A stretch of 64,000 bases of DNA from Altererythrobacter sp. C41 (GTDB taxonomy: Bacteria > Pseudomonadota > Alphaproteobacteria > Sphingomonadales > Sphingomonadaceae). Positions 34,404 to 42,244 of this stretch are shown in pieces. Made by a program: the position numbers and the translations under genes. The DNA lies in NCBI RefSeq assembly GCF_016803135.1, contig NZ_JAEVFE010000001.1:434001-498000 (forward strand), in the 5' to 3' direction. Within the stretch, counting starts at the first letter, position 1. Every line of letters begins with the position of its first letter. The notes beneath the pieces were generated by a model. That model did not search any database, was not told the origin of the DNA, and saw only the letters and a list, made by a program, of their open reading frames with translations.

Positions 34404-34463
34404 TTCGCCGGAAAACGACCCATGGTGGTTCCGCCACTCGATTTCCCCGATATACGCGAGGCT

Positions 34464-35033
34464 ATGACCAAGGCCGAACTGAGGAAGGCGCTGCGCGCCG
34501 CGCGCCGCGAGCATGTCGCGGCCTTGCCCGAACAGATTCGCGCGCTCGTATTTCACCGTCCGCCCGCGCCGCTGCTCGAACGCATTCCCGAAGGCGCGGT
34601 GATCGGCCTCTACGTCGCGCACCCGCATGAGGCGCCGGCTGCATCATATGCGCGCTTCTTCGCCGAGCGCGGGCACGCGGTCGCCCTTCCCCGCTTCGCC
34701 ACCCGGGAGGCGCCGATGGAATTCGCCCGGCATAGCGATCCGTTCGGAGAGAGCGATCTGGTCGAGGGCCCGTTTGCGATTCGCCAGCCCGGGGCGGATG
34801 CCGAAACGATCGAGCCGCAGGTGCTGTTCGTGCCGCTGCTCGGCTTCACCGATCGCGGCGACCGTCTGGGTCAGGGCGGCGGGCATTACGACCGCTGGCT
34901 CGACGCGCATCCCGACACGCTGCGGATCGGGCTCGCGTGGGACAGCCAGCGCGTCGGCGAACTGCCGGTCGAACCGCACGACATGCCGCTCGACGCCGTC
35001 GTCACGCCCACCCGCCTCTACGGACCGTTCTGA
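34464..35033 (+). CDS. 5-formyltetrahydrofolate cyclo-ligase
   Basis: This 189-aa enzyme converts 5-formyl-THF to 5,10-methenyl-THF using ATP. Family marks are the KAELRKALRAARREHVAAL N-terminus, VIGLYVAHPHE, and the ATP-site GFTDRGDRLGQGGGHYDRWL. The ATG at 34464 has GAGG 5 nt upstream; the ATG at 34422 would add 14 residues and is possible. It sits directly downstream of the 6S RNA and may share its transcript, as in enterobacteria. The stop overlaps the next start as TGATG. Confidence 0.92.
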   Translation: MTKAELRKALRAARREHVAALPEQIRALVFHRPPAPLLERIPEGAVIGLYVAHPHEAPAASYARFFAERGHAVALPRFATREAPMEFARHSDPFGESDLVEGPFAIRQPGADAETIEPQVLFVPLLGFTDRGDRLGQGGGHYDRWLDAHPDTLRIGLAWDSQRVGELPVEPHDMPLDAVVTPTRLYGPF

Positions 35034-35248
35034 TGCGCGAGGAACCGAGCTGGCGCCTTCCGGTAGGTATCCTGGGGCTGCTCGTGGGCCTCGCGGTCTA
35101 CGGCCTGCTGATCGCGCGCTACGTTCCCGATCTCATCGGTGGCTGGCCGGCCTGGGCGCAGACCCCGATCTACCTAGCGCTGGGCCTCGCCTGGCTGCTG
35201 CCGCTCAGGCGCTTCCTGATCTGGATGGAAACCGGCCGCTGGGGGTGA
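35033..35248 (+). CDS. DUF2842 family membrane protein
   Basis: This 71-aa protein has two hydrophobic helices (LPVGILGLLVGLAVYGLLIAR and TPIYLALGLAWLLPLRRFL) joined by a short PDLIGGWPAW loop. This matches the DUF2842 family, largely restricted to alphaproteobacteria, and its function is unknown. It is translationally coupled to the cyclo-ligase gene (shared A in TGATG). A palindromic repeat follows 11 bp later. Confidence 0.8.
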   Translation: MREEPSWRLPVGILGLLVGLAVYGLLIARYVPDLIGGWPAWAQTPIYLALGLAWLLPLRRFLIWMETGRWG

Positions 35249-35259
35249 GGCCGTTGCGC

Positions 35260-35380
35260 GGCGTTGCCACCACCCCCAAACCCCTTCCTCTAAAGAGGAG
35301 GGGGCTTAGAGGCGCATAGGTCTTTTCTCCCCCTCCTCTTCAGAGGAAGGGGTCGGGGGGTGGTGCTTGCAAAACGCTGC
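35260..35380. repeat. Palindromic repeat, family B (two-hairpin copy)
   Basis: The left hairpin CCCCTTCCTCTAAAGAGGAGGGG lies at about 35281-35303. The right hairpin CCCTCCTCTTCAGAGGAAGGGG lies at about 35330-35352. The outer flanks GTTGCCACCACCCCC and GGGGGGTGGTGCTTGC are inverted relatives. The tail GTGGTGCTTGC recurs in the copy at 57847-57944. It lies between the DUF2842 stop and tRNA-Asp. Confidence 0.8.
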
Positions 35381-35413
35381 CGCCAACCATCAAATCTGGA
35401 AGAAAATCCCAAG

Positions 35414-35490
<77 letters not shown>

Positions 35491-35609
35491 GCATTCTCGG
35501 GCGGTGCGCCGCTTGGGAGCCGCGCCACTAGGGCAGCCTGAAAGGGCTGTCAATGGCCTCTCGCGCGGCTTTTTCACGGTGTGGAAAAGCACTCGCCCGG
35601 AGGCTTTCG

Positions 35610-35617
35610 TTAACCAT
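35610..35617 (+). promoter_or_regulatory. TTAACCAT motif (CtrA half-site-like)
   Basis: TTAACCAT lies 52 bp before the ATG of the exported protein at 35670. It is identical to the site at 17291-17298. It matches the CtrA half-site known from Caulobacter; function here is inference. Confidence 0.25.
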
Positions 35618-35669
35618 ATTTTCGTCTCTTCCGGTCACCTCTGATCACGAGGAGACGAAGGGGGAAGTC

Positions 35670-36128
35670 ATGCGTATCGGTCTCGTGATCGGCAGCCTCG
35701 CCTGCTTCGCCGCCAGCGGCGTGGCGGCTCAATCGACAAGCGCCATCTCGCGCGCGGTCTATGTGGAGCGTGTCGCGACCACGTCCGACGGGGAGCGGGT
35801 TCGCACGATCGAGCCGGCCGAAAACCTGCGGTCCGGCGACAAGGTCGTGCTGATGGTCGAATGGCGCGGTCGGCGGAGCGGCGATCCGGTCACGGTCTCG
35901 AGCGCGGTGCCGCGTGCCCTCGCCTTCCAGCGCAGCAGTTCGGACGCGCTCGAGGTTTCGGTCGACGGGGGCCGCAACTGGGGCCGGCTGGGCACGATGC
36001 GAATGGCGGATGGCGACGGCATGCGCCTCGCCTCGCCCGAAGATGTCACGCACCTGCGCTGGCGCTTCGACGACGGCAGCGCCGCACAACGCGCCGCGCG
36101 GGTGACCTACAGCGCGATCGTGCGCTGA
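35670..36128 (+). CDS. Secreted hypothetical protein
   Basis: This 152-aa protein has a signal peptide (MRIGLVIGSLACFAASGVAAQ, cleavage near 20). The mature domain is strand-rich: ISRAVYVERVATTSDGERVRTIEP, GDKVVLMVEWRGRR, PRALAFQRSSSDALEVSVDGGRNWGRLG. This resembles the DUF11/repeat-like adhesion or surface-layer fragments that begin with a quality-of-evidence sentence, but I cannot assign a domain. The upstream GAGGAGACGAAGGGGG region supplies a ribosome binding site. It is convergent with the YdeI-like gene, 9 bp apart. Confidence 0.65.
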   Translation: MRIGLVIGSLACFAASGVAAQSTSAISRAVYVERVATTSDGERVRTIEPAENLRSGDKVVLMVEWRGRRSGDPVTVSSAVPRALAFQRSSSDALEVSVDGGRNWGRLGTMRMADGDGMRLASPEDVTHLRWRFDDGSAAQRAARVTYSAIVR

Positions 36129-36137
36129 ACGGGCCGC

Positions 36138-36713
36138 CTAGCAGCCCGCGTACTTCCAGTTGCGCTTCTTGCCCTCGGCCAGCCACTCGACTGCCGTGGC
36201 GATGCGTTTCGTGCGGGTCGCCGGGCGCTTTGCCTCGACGATCCATTCCAGGTACTCGCGGCGATAGGAGGGCGCGAGCGTATCGAAGAACGCCCGCGCT
36301 TGCGGAGCCGCCGCGAGCGCGCTGCCGAAGTCGTCCGGCATCGCGATCTCCGGTTTGGGTTTCGCCGCGCGCGTCGATGCTTTCCCTGAAACGAACGCAT
36401 CGGCAGCCGCCCGGAAGCGCGCCGTGAGGTCCTCGTCGGGCGGCAATTCTCCGAGCGAAGCGATCTTGCCGAGAGTGCCCATGCCCTCCGCCGAATCGTC
36501 CTCGCCGTGAATCATCACTGCCGCGTGTGCCTTGAACGCCGCCATCCCGACCACGTTCTTTCCGCCGACCATGAAGTGCGGCATGCCCCACTTGATGGCT
36601 TCCTCGGCCTCCGGCAGCGCGGAATGCACGAGAGCGCGGACGTGTCGGAGGATCGGCTGCGCGAAGGCTTCGGCCTTGTCGATATAAGCGTCGATGCGTG
36701 GGTCGGTGGCCAT
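36138..36713 (-). CDS. YdeI/OmdA-associated family protein with DUF1801 domain
   Basis: This 191-aa protein has an N-terminal DUF1801-like domain (ILRHVRALVHSALPEAEEAIKWGMPHFMVGGKNVVGMAAFKAH at about 20-62). The C-terminal YdeI/OmpD-associated segment follows, with DDFGSALAAAPQARAFFDTLAPSYRREYLEWIVEAKRPATRTKRI. The family is common and cytosolic, with no settled function. The ATG at 36713 has no strong ribosome binding site. It lies 59 bp past the E2 gene stop on the same strand, with a solo hairpin repeat between them. Confidence 0.85.
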   Translation of the reverse strand: MATDPRIDAYIDKAEAFAQPILRHVRALVHSALPEAEEAIKWGMPHFMVGGKNVVGMAAFKAHAAVMIHGEDDSAEGMGTLGKIASLGELPPDEDLTARFRAAADAFVSGKASTRAAKPKPEIAMPDDFGSALAAAPQARAFFDTLAPSYRREYLEWIVEAKRPATRTKRIATAVEWLAEGKKRNWKYAGC

Positions 36714-36729
36714 GAAAGCCAACCTACCC

Positions 36730-36768
36730 GATCCTCCCCATTTTCGCGAAGCGCAAATGGGGAGGATC
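36730..36768. repeat. Solo hairpin of repeat family A after the BCKDH E2 gene
   Basis: GATCCTCCCCATTT (36730-36743) pairs perfectly with AAATGGGGAGGATC (36755-36768) around an 11-nt loop. The stem is the same as in the two-hairpin copies at 21910 and 27477. It ends 4 bp from the E2 stop and is a likely terminator-like structure. Confidence 0.85.
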
Positions 36769-36772
36769 CTGG

Positions 36773-38122
36773 TCAATCCGCCAGCAGCAGGACCGGGGTT
36801 TCCAGCAGTTTCTTGAGCGCCTGCACGAAGCTGGCGGCGTCGTAGCCGTCGACCACGCGATGATCGCAGCTGATCGAGACGTTCATCAGCTTGCGCTTCT
36901 CGATCCGGTCGCCGCCCATCCCGTCGGGCACGAACATCGGCCGCTCGATGATCCGGTTGGGCCCGATGATCGCCACTTCGGGCCGGTTGATGACGGGCGT
37001 CGTCGCCACGCCGCCCAGCGGGCCGAGCGAAGTAAGCGTGAGCGTCGAGCCGGACAGCTCCTCCGACTTCGCCGAGCCATCGCGGGCGGCTTCCGCCAGG
37101 CGGCCGATCTCGCGCGCGAGCTGCCAGAGGTTCTTCGCCTGCGCGTCGCGGATCACCGGGACCATCAGCCCCCTGTCCGTCTGCGTCGCCATGCCGAGGT
37201 GAACCGCACCGTGGCGCGTGACCACGCCCGCCTCGTCGTCGTAGCGCGCATTGATCATCGGGAAGTCGGGCAATGTCCGGCAGATCGCGGCGATCAGCAG
37301 CGGCAGCATGGTGAGCTTCGGCTTGTTGCCGCGATTGGCGTTGAGATCGGCGCGCAGCCGCTCGAGCTCGGTCACGTCGCACTCCTCGACATAGGAGAAG
37401 TGCGGGATGTTGCGCTTCGATTCGGCCATGTTCTGCGCGATGCGCTTGCGCAGGCCGATGACCTTGATCTCCTCGTCAGCCCGTGTGCGGCCCGCGGGCG
37501 AGAACCCGCTGCCGGCATTGTAGGAGAGGAAGGCGTCGAGATCGGCATGGCGAATACGCCCGTCCTCGGCCGGTTTCACCTCGGCAAGATCGACGCCGAG
37601 ATCCCTCGCCCGCGCGCGAACGGCAGGAGAGGCGAGAACTTTCTTCTCCCTCTCCCCTTCAGGGGAGAGGGTCGGGGTTTGGGGGACATCGCTCACGTCC
37701 CCCACTCCCTCCGCGCCCTTCGACATGCTCAGGGCACTCCTCCCTTTCCCCTGATGGGGAGAGGGCTTTTCCGCCGCGACCGCATCGTCTGCGTCGCTCG
37801 CGTCCGAGGTCTCCACCTCGATCCGCTCTTCGACTTCCTCGGCCTTCGGTGCAGGGGCGGCATCCGCCTCCGCAGCGGCGCCCTCGGTCTCGATCACGAC
37901 GAGCATCGCGCCGATCGCGATCGTGTCACCCACTTCGCCGGCGATCTCGACGACTTTACCCGCGACCGGGCTTTCCATTTCGACGGTCGCCTTGTCGGTC
38001 ATCATGTCGGCGAGGCGGTCGTCTTCGTCGACGGTGTCGCCGACCTTGACGTGCCAGTCGACGATCTCGGCTTCGGCGATGCCTTCGCCGATGTCGGGAA
38101 GATTGAAGGTGAATCTGGCCAT
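36773..38122 (-). CDS. bkdB: Branched-chain 2-oxoacid dehydrogenase E2 (dihydrolipoyl acyltransferase)
   Basis: This 449-aa E2 has an N-terminal lipoyl domain (residues 1-80, lipoylated Lys44 in TDKATVE), an acidic Ala/Glu linker, a peripheral subunit-binding domain at about 163-200 (ASPAVRARARDLGVDLAEV) and a C-terminal catalytic domain with SCDHRVVDGYDA (His421). It transfers the acyl group from lipoamide to CoA in oxidation of 2-oxoisovalerate and related acids. Residues about 119-160 (start SPHQGKGRSALSMSKGAEG) are encoded by a palindromic repeat element and look unlike any E2 linker. E1beta is 5 bp upstream, so this is the last operon gene. E3 is not in the window. Confidence 0.93.
   Translation of the reverse strand: MARFTFNLPDIGEGIAEAEIVDWHVKVGDTVDEDDRLADMMTDKATVEMESPVAGKVVEIAGEVGDTIAIGAMLVVIETEGAAAEADAAPAPKAEEVEERIEVETSDASDADDAVAAEKPSPHQGKGRSALSMSKGAEGVGDVSDVPQTPTLSPEGEREKKVLASPAVRARARDLGVDLAEVKPAEDGRIRHADLDAFLSYNAGSGFSPAGRTRADEEIKVIGLRKRIAQNMAESKRNIPHFSYVEECDVTELERLRADLNANRGNKPKLTMLPLLIAAICRTLPDFPMINARYDDEAGVVTRHGAVHLGMATQTDRGLMVPVIRDAQAKNLWQLAREIGRLAEAARDGSAKSEELSGSTLTLTSLGPLGGVATTPVINRPEVAIIGPNRIIERPMFVPDGMGGDRIEKRKLMNVSISCDHRVVDGYDAASFVQALKKLLETPVLLLAD
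37648..37766. repeat. Palindromic repeat inserted in frame inside the E2 coding sequence
   Basis: Three hairpins are visible. They are CCCTCTCCCCTTCAGGGGAG... (37648-37671, a 24-nt perfect stem), GGGGGACATCGCTCACGTCCCCC (around 37681-37703) and CCCTTTCCCC...GGGGAGAGGG (about 37743-37766). A CCCTTCGACATGCTCAGGGC block lies between the last two. The element is about 119 nt, is read through without a stop and encodes roughly 40 residues of the linker. It is related in design to the family B copies at 35260 and 57847. Confidence 0.8.
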
Positions 38123-38127
38123 GTGCG

Positions 38128-39186
38128 TCAGTCCTTCAGGAGCTTGTCGATCGCTTCGCCGATGCGAACCGGGCCGGGGAAATAGGCCCATTCGAGGCTG
38201 TGCGGATAAGGGGTGTCGAAGCCGGTCACGCGCTCGACCGGGGCTTCGAGGTGATAGAAGCAGCGTTCGGTGACGAGCGCCGAGAGCTCCGCGCCGAAGC
38301 CGGAGGTGCGGGTCGCCTCGTGCACGATCAGGCACTTGCCGGTGCGCTCGACCGAGGCCTCGATCGCCTCGATGTCGATCGGCACCAGCGTGCGCAGGTC
38401 CAGGATGTCCGCCTCGACGCCCTTCTCGCGGCAGACCGCCTCGACCACGTGAACCATCGTGCCGTAAGCAAGCACGGTCAGGGCATCGCCTTCGGTCACC
38501 GTGCGCGCCTTGCCGAGCGGGATCTTGTAGTATCCCTCGGGCACGACGCTCTGCGGGTGGCGCTTCCAGGGCTCGGCCGGCTTGTCGTAGTAACCGCTGA
38601 ACGGCCCGTTGTAGATCCGCTTCGGCTCGAAGAAGATCACCGGGTCGTTGTCCTCTATGCACGAGATCAGCAGACCCTTGGCATCGTAAGGCGTCGAGGG
38701 GATCACCGTCTTGAGGCCCGAGACGTGGGTAAACAGCGCCTCCGGACTCTGGCTGTGCGTCTGCCCACCGAAGATGCCTCCGCCGAAGGGCGAACGCACC
38801 GTCATCGGCGCGATGTATTCGGTCGCCGAACGATAGCGCAGCCGCGCCGCTTCGGAGATGAGCTGGTCGAGCCCGGGATAGATGTAGTCGGCGAACTGGA
38901 TCTCCGGCACCGGCCTCAGACCATAAGCGCCCATCCCCACCGCGACGCCGATGATCCCGCATTCCGAAATCGGCGTGTCGAACACCCGCGTCTTGCCATG
39001 CTTCTTTTGCAGGCCAGCCGTGCAGCGGAAGACGCCGCCGAAGTAGCCGACGTCCTCCCCCATCACGATCACGTCGGGATCGCGCTCCAGCATGATGTCC
39101 AACGCATCGTTGATCGCCTCGATCATGTTGAGGCGGCGCTCGGTGCCGCTCTGTGCCGCCTGGCTTTCCTTCACTTCGGCGCTCAT
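38128..39186 (-). CDS. Branched-chain 2-oxoacid dehydrogenase E1 beta subunit
   Basis: This 352-aa protein is the beta (pyrimidine/C-terminal) half of the ThDP-dependent E1 decarboxylase. It shows MIEAINDALDIMLERDPDVIVMGEDVGYFGGVF, CGIIGVAVGMGAYGLRPVPEIQFADYIYPGLDQ and the SPFGGGIFGGQTHSQSPE loop with an active-site His, then VLAYGTMVHVVEA and an end-domain LDLRTLVPID. The ATG overlaps the E1alpha stop as ATGA and the stop is 5 bp from E2. Together these show a tight E1alpha-E1beta-E2 operon. Confidence 0.95.
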   Translation of the reverse strand: MSAEVKESQAAQSGTERRLNMIEAINDALDIMLERDPDVIVMGEDVGYFGGVFRCTAGLQKKHGKTRVFDTPISECGIIGVAVGMGAYGLRPVPEIQFADYIYPGLDQLISEAARLRYRSATEYIAPMTVRSPFGGGIFGGQTHSQSPEALFTHVSGLKTVIPSTPYDAKGLLISCIEDNDPVIFFEPKRIYNGPFSGYYDKPAEPWKRHPQSVVPEGYYKIPLGKARTVTEGDALTVLAYGTMVHVVEAVCREKGVEADILDLRTLVPIDIEAIEASVERTGKCLIVHEATRTSGFGAELSALVTERCFYHLEAPVERVTGFDTPYPHSLEWAYFPGPVRIGEAIDKLLKD

Positions 39187-40484
39187 TGCGGACGCCCTCC
39201 GTGGAACTTGATGAGCCGCTCGCGCGTCGCCTGCTCGGCCTGTTCCTTCAGGTGCCAGGGCAGTTCCTCGAACACGTCCTCGAACATCGTGCGGAAGGGC
39301 TGGTGCATGCCGTGGCCGAGGATACCGTTCTTCTCGGCCTCCTTGGTCGCGGCCTTGACCCGCTCGGCCGCCTCGCGGTCCATGGCTTCCTGCCGCTCCT
39401 CATCCCATTCACCGAGCGCGATTAGGTGATTCTTGAGCCGCATGATGGGATCGCCCAGCGGCCACTCCTCACGCTCCTGCGCGCTGCGGTAACCGGCGGG
39501 ATCGTCGGACGTCGAATGCCCTTCCGCACGGTAGGTGAAGTATTCGATCAGAGTCGGCCCGGCATTGGCGCGCGCGCGATTGGCCGCCCACCGCTGCGCG
39601 GCATAGACGGCGAGCGCGTCGTTGCCGTCGACCCGCAGCCCGGCAAGCCCATATCCCAGCGCGCGCGCGGCGAAGGTCGTCCGCTCCGCGCCGGCGAAGC
39701 CCGAGAAGCTCGAAATCGCCCACTGGTTGTTGATAACGTTGAGGATAACCGGTGCGTTATAGACGGTCGCGAAAGTGCAGGCCGAATGAAAGTCGCCTTC
39801 TGCGGTGCTGCCCTCGCCCACCCAGGTCGCGGCGATGCGGCTGTCGCCCCGGATCGCGCTCGCCATCGCCCAGCCCACCGCCTGCGGGGTCTGCGTGGCG
39901 AGGTTGCCGCTGATGGAGAAGAAGCTGTGCTCTCGGCTCGAATACATGATCGGGAGCTGGCGGCCCTTCAGCTTGTCGCCCTTGTTCGAGTAGATCTGGT
40001 TGATCATCTCGACGAGGTCGTAGCCGCGCGCGATCAGCACGCCCTGCTGGCGGTAGCTGGGGAAGACCATGTCGTCGCTCGCCAGCGCCATGGCGGCGGC
40101 GACCGAGGTCGCCTCCTCGCCCGTACACTTCATGTAGAAGCTGGTCTTGCCCTGCCGCTGGCCGCGGAACATGCGCTCGTCGAACGCGCGCACGAGCGCG
40201 AAATGGCCGAGCATGGTGCGCAGCGTGTCGGGATCGAGCTTGGGATCCCAGGGGCCGTGGGCGCGGTTGTCGTCGCCCAGCACGCGGATCAGGTCGTGGC
40301 AGAGCGGCGCGGTTTCCCGGGCATCGCACGCCTCGTCGGGGCGCGGCTGCTTGCCGGGCTCGCTGACCTGGATATGGCTGAAGTCCACCGTGTCGCCGGG
40401 GCGGAACTTGGGTTCGGGAACGTGAAGCCGGAGCGTGGGCTTGTTGGCCCCTGCTTCCCGGTCCGCGTCGGGCCTGTCGGCCAT
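39183..40484 (-). CDS. Branched-chain 2-oxoacid dehydrogenase E1 alpha subunit
   Basis: This 433-aa ThDP-binding E1 alpha subunit decarboxylates branched-chain 2-oxoacids. The N-terminal LRLHVPEPKFRPGD...SEPG segment is typical of the bacterial branched-chain type. Catalytic features include SFYMKCTGEEATSVAAAMAL, the ThDP site GEGSTAEGDFHSACTFATVYNAPVILNVINNQWAIS and the phosphorylation-loop-like YRAEGHSTSDDPAGYR. I chose the ATG at 40484, preceded by GGGAG; a TTG at 40499 is a weak alternative. The upstream 86 bp is AT-rich and holds an inverted repeat. Confidence 0.94.
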   Translation of the reverse strand: MADRPDADREAGANKPTLRLHVPEPKFRPGDTVDFSHIQVSEPGKQPRPDEACDARETAPLCHDLIRVLGDDNRAHGPWDPKLDPDTLRTMLGHFALVRAFDERMFRGQRQGKTSFYMKCTGEEATSVAAAMALASDDMVFPSYRQQGVLIARGYDLVEMINQIYSNKGDKLKGRQLPIMYSSREHSFFSISGNLATQTPQAVGWAMASAIRGDSRIAATWVGEGSTAEGDFHSACTFATVYNAPVILNVINNQWAISSFSGFAGAERTTFAARALGYGLAGLRVDGNDALAVYAAQRWAANRARANAGPTLIEYFTYRAEGHSTSDDPAGYRSAQEREEWPLGDPIMRLKNHLIALGEWDEERQEAMDREAAERVKAATKEAEKNGILGHGMHQPFRTMFEDVFEELPWHLKEQAEQATRERLIKFHGGRPQ

Positions 40485-40507
40485 AGGGTGATCTCCCAAA
40501 ACGTGAG

Positions 40508-40529
40508 ACGCATTCTTATACGTGTGCGT
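40508..40529. promoter_or_regulatory. AT-rich inverted repeat in the bkd promoter region
   Basis: ACGCA (40508-40512) and TGCGT (40525-40529) face each other across 12 nt containing TTATACG, and TATAAG on the minus strand could be a -10. It lies 24 bp before the E1alpha start and is a candidate operator. No regulator gene is adjacent. Confidence 0.35.
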
Positions 40530-40570
40530 TATTTTATTTCACGGTTCGGGAGGGGTCAAGCTCTCCCGTC

Positions 40571-41527
40571 TCAGACCGCCACGGGGGCCCTGATCGCCCC
40601 CAGCGGCGTGTAGTTGCGGACCTCGAAATTCTCGAGACGGTAATCGAAAATCGTCTCCGGCCGCCGCACTATCTCAAGCCGCGGGCGGCCCTGCGGTTCC
40701 CTTGTAAGCTGCTCGGTGATCAGGTGCTCGTGGTTGAGGTAGAGGTGGACGTCCCCCCCCATCCACACGAACTCGCCCGGCTCGAGATCGACCTGCTGCG
40801 CGATCATCCGCTGTAGCAGCGCACCCGACCACAAGTTGAACGGCAGGCCCAGCGCGACGTCGCAGCTCCGCTGATAGAGCGCGCAGTTGAGCCGGCCGTC
40901 GGCAACGTGGAACTGGTAGGTCTTGTGACACGGCGGCAGCGCCATGCGGTCGAGCTCGGCAACGTTCCACCCTTCGATGATGTGGCGCCGGCTGCCGGGA
41001 TTGGTGCGCAGCGATTCGACAACTTGCGCGACCTGGTTGATCCCCGGGCCCTTCTCGTACGTGCCGTCCGGGCGATAGCGGTACGTCGGCCAGTCGACCC
41101 ATTGCTTGCCGTAGACCGGTCCCAGATCGCCCCAGCGCTCGGCGAATGCCTCGTCCTCGGCGATCCGCTGCACGAAATCCTCGAGCGTCATCGCATCGCC
41201 CGTCTCGCGCACGTAGCGGGCATGCGGCCATTCGTTCCAGATCTTCACGCCCTGCAGCACCAGCGGGCGAATGTTCGTCTCGCCCGTGAGGAACCACAGC
41301 ATCTCGCGCGTTGCGGTCTTCCAGTAGACCCGCTTGGTGGTGAGGAGCGGCATGGCACCCTCTGCCAGATCGAAGCGCAGCATCGCCCCGAACACCGACC
41401 GCGTGCCGACCCCGGTGCGGTCCACCCGCTCGCTCCCCTCGGCCCAGATGCGGCGCATGAGGTCGAGATACTGCTGTTCGGGGTGCTCGCGATTCGGAGA
41501 ATCGGCGGGAAGTGCGGCGCTGGCCAT
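40571..41527 (-). CDS. thyA: Thymidylate synthase
   Basis: ThyA methylates dUMP to dTMP using 5,10-methylene-THF. The 318-aa protein shows RTGVGTRSVFGAMLRFDL, KRVYWKTATREMLWFLTGETN, the catalytic MALPPCHKTYQFHV with Cys200, RSCDVALGLPFN and GDVHLYLNHEHL. It belongs to the longer form with an insert at about 108-132 (TGDAMTLEDFVQRIAEDEAF), compared with 264 aa in E. coli. It is divergent from tRNA-Pro and its stop is 87 bp from the bkd start. Confidence 0.97.
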   Translation of the reverse strand: MASAALPADSPNREHPEQQYLDLMRRIWAEGSERVDRTGVGTRSVFGAMLRFDLAEGAMPLLTTKRVYWKTATREMLWFLTGETNIRPLVLQGVKIWNEWPHARYVRETGDAMTLEDFVQRIAEDEAFAERWGDLGPVYGKQWVDWPTYRYRPDGTYEKGPGINQVAQVVESLRTNPGSRRHIIEGWNVAELDRMALPPCHKTYQFHVADGRLNCALYQRSCDVALGLPFNLWSGALLQRMIAQQVDLEPGEFVWMGGDVHLYLNHEHLITEQLTREPQGRPRLEIVRRPETIFDYRLENFEVRNYTPLGAIRAPVAV

Positions 41528-41637
41528 GCCAACGTCCTAGACCTGCAATTGCCCGCTTGCCACCCCGCCACACGCTGCCTATAGGGCGCGCCTTGCCTCG
41601 ACCCGCACGGCGCTTCGCCGGACGGGACCGACACGGT

Positions 41638-41714
41638 CGGGGAGTAGCTCAGCCTGGTAGAGCACTGTCTTCGGGAGGCAGGGGCCGGAGGTTCGAATCC
41701 TCTCTCCCCGACCA
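41638..41714 (+). tRNA. tRNA-Pro (CGG)
   Basis: The acceptor is CGGGGAG/CTCCCCG with discriminator A and encoded CCA. The D-arm is GCTCAGCCTGGTAGAGC, the anticodon loop TTCGGGA reads CGG, and the T-arm is GGAGGTTCGAATCCTCT. Length is 77 nt. Confidence 0.96.
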
Positions 41715-41778
41715 ATATCTTCAACGGAAATCTGTATTCTCCGGCGGGCGGCAGCACCTCCTTCCCGGAGGCTGGCCT

Positions 41779-42180
41779 TCAAAGCTTTTCGAGCAACTTG
41801 TGCAGCAAGGGGCCGGAGCGGCGGAGTTCTGCGCGATGGGCGACGGTCAGCGAGGTGAGGATTTCCATCGCCTCCTTTGTCAGACACAAATGGACCTGCC
41901 GCCGGTCGGCCGCGTCATGCTGACGCATCGCCAGCCCCTGCCCCTCGAGTCGGGCCGCGAGTTCCGAGGCACTGTGCGGCCGTAGCAGGAGCCGCTCGGC
42001 CAATTCGCCGACCAGCATCTCGCCGCCGGGAGCGGCCCGTATCGCCAGCAGAGCCTGGTGCTGCTGCGGCGTGAGTCCTGCGCCCCGCGCCGCGTTTTCG
42101 GAGAAGTGCAGGAACCGCCGCAGCTCGTAGCGGAAGGCCGCGAGTGCGCGATAGCTTTCGTTGTCGAGTTCGTCCGCCAT
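41779..42180 (-). CDS. MarR-family transcriptional regulator
   Basis: This 133-aa protein has the MarR winged-helix core: FRYELRRFLHFSENAARGAGLTPQQHQALLAI, then LAERLLLRPHSASELAARLEGQGLAMR (recognition helix) and the wing DAADRRQVHLCLT with the conserved D-RR. MarR dimers usually repress their own gene and a neighbour and respond to phenolic or oxidative signals. It is divergent from the ClC channel gene, with a perfect 6-5-6 palindrome in the 64-bp gap, so the channel gene is the expected target. Confidence 0.92.
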   Translation of the reverse strand: MADELDNESYRALAAFRYELRRFLHFSENAARGAGLTPQQHQALLAIRAAPGGEMLVGELAERLLLRPHSASELAARLEGQGLAMRQHDAADRRQVHLCLTKEAMEILTSLTVAHRAELRRSGPLLHKLLEKL

Positions 42181-42195
42181 CGTGCACCTTGAAAA

Positions 42196-42212
42196 ATATC
42201 GGATCACGATAT
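42196..42212. promoter_or_regulatory. MarR operator candidate
   Basis: ATATCG-GATCA-CGATAT is a perfect 17-bp inverted repeat centred between the divergent MarR and ClC genes, 15 bp from the MarR start. Its size and symmetry fit MarR-family operators. It would block both promoters. Confidence 0.65.
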
Positions 42213-42244
42213 ACCGGGGCGACTTCGCCTTGCAAGAGACCGAG

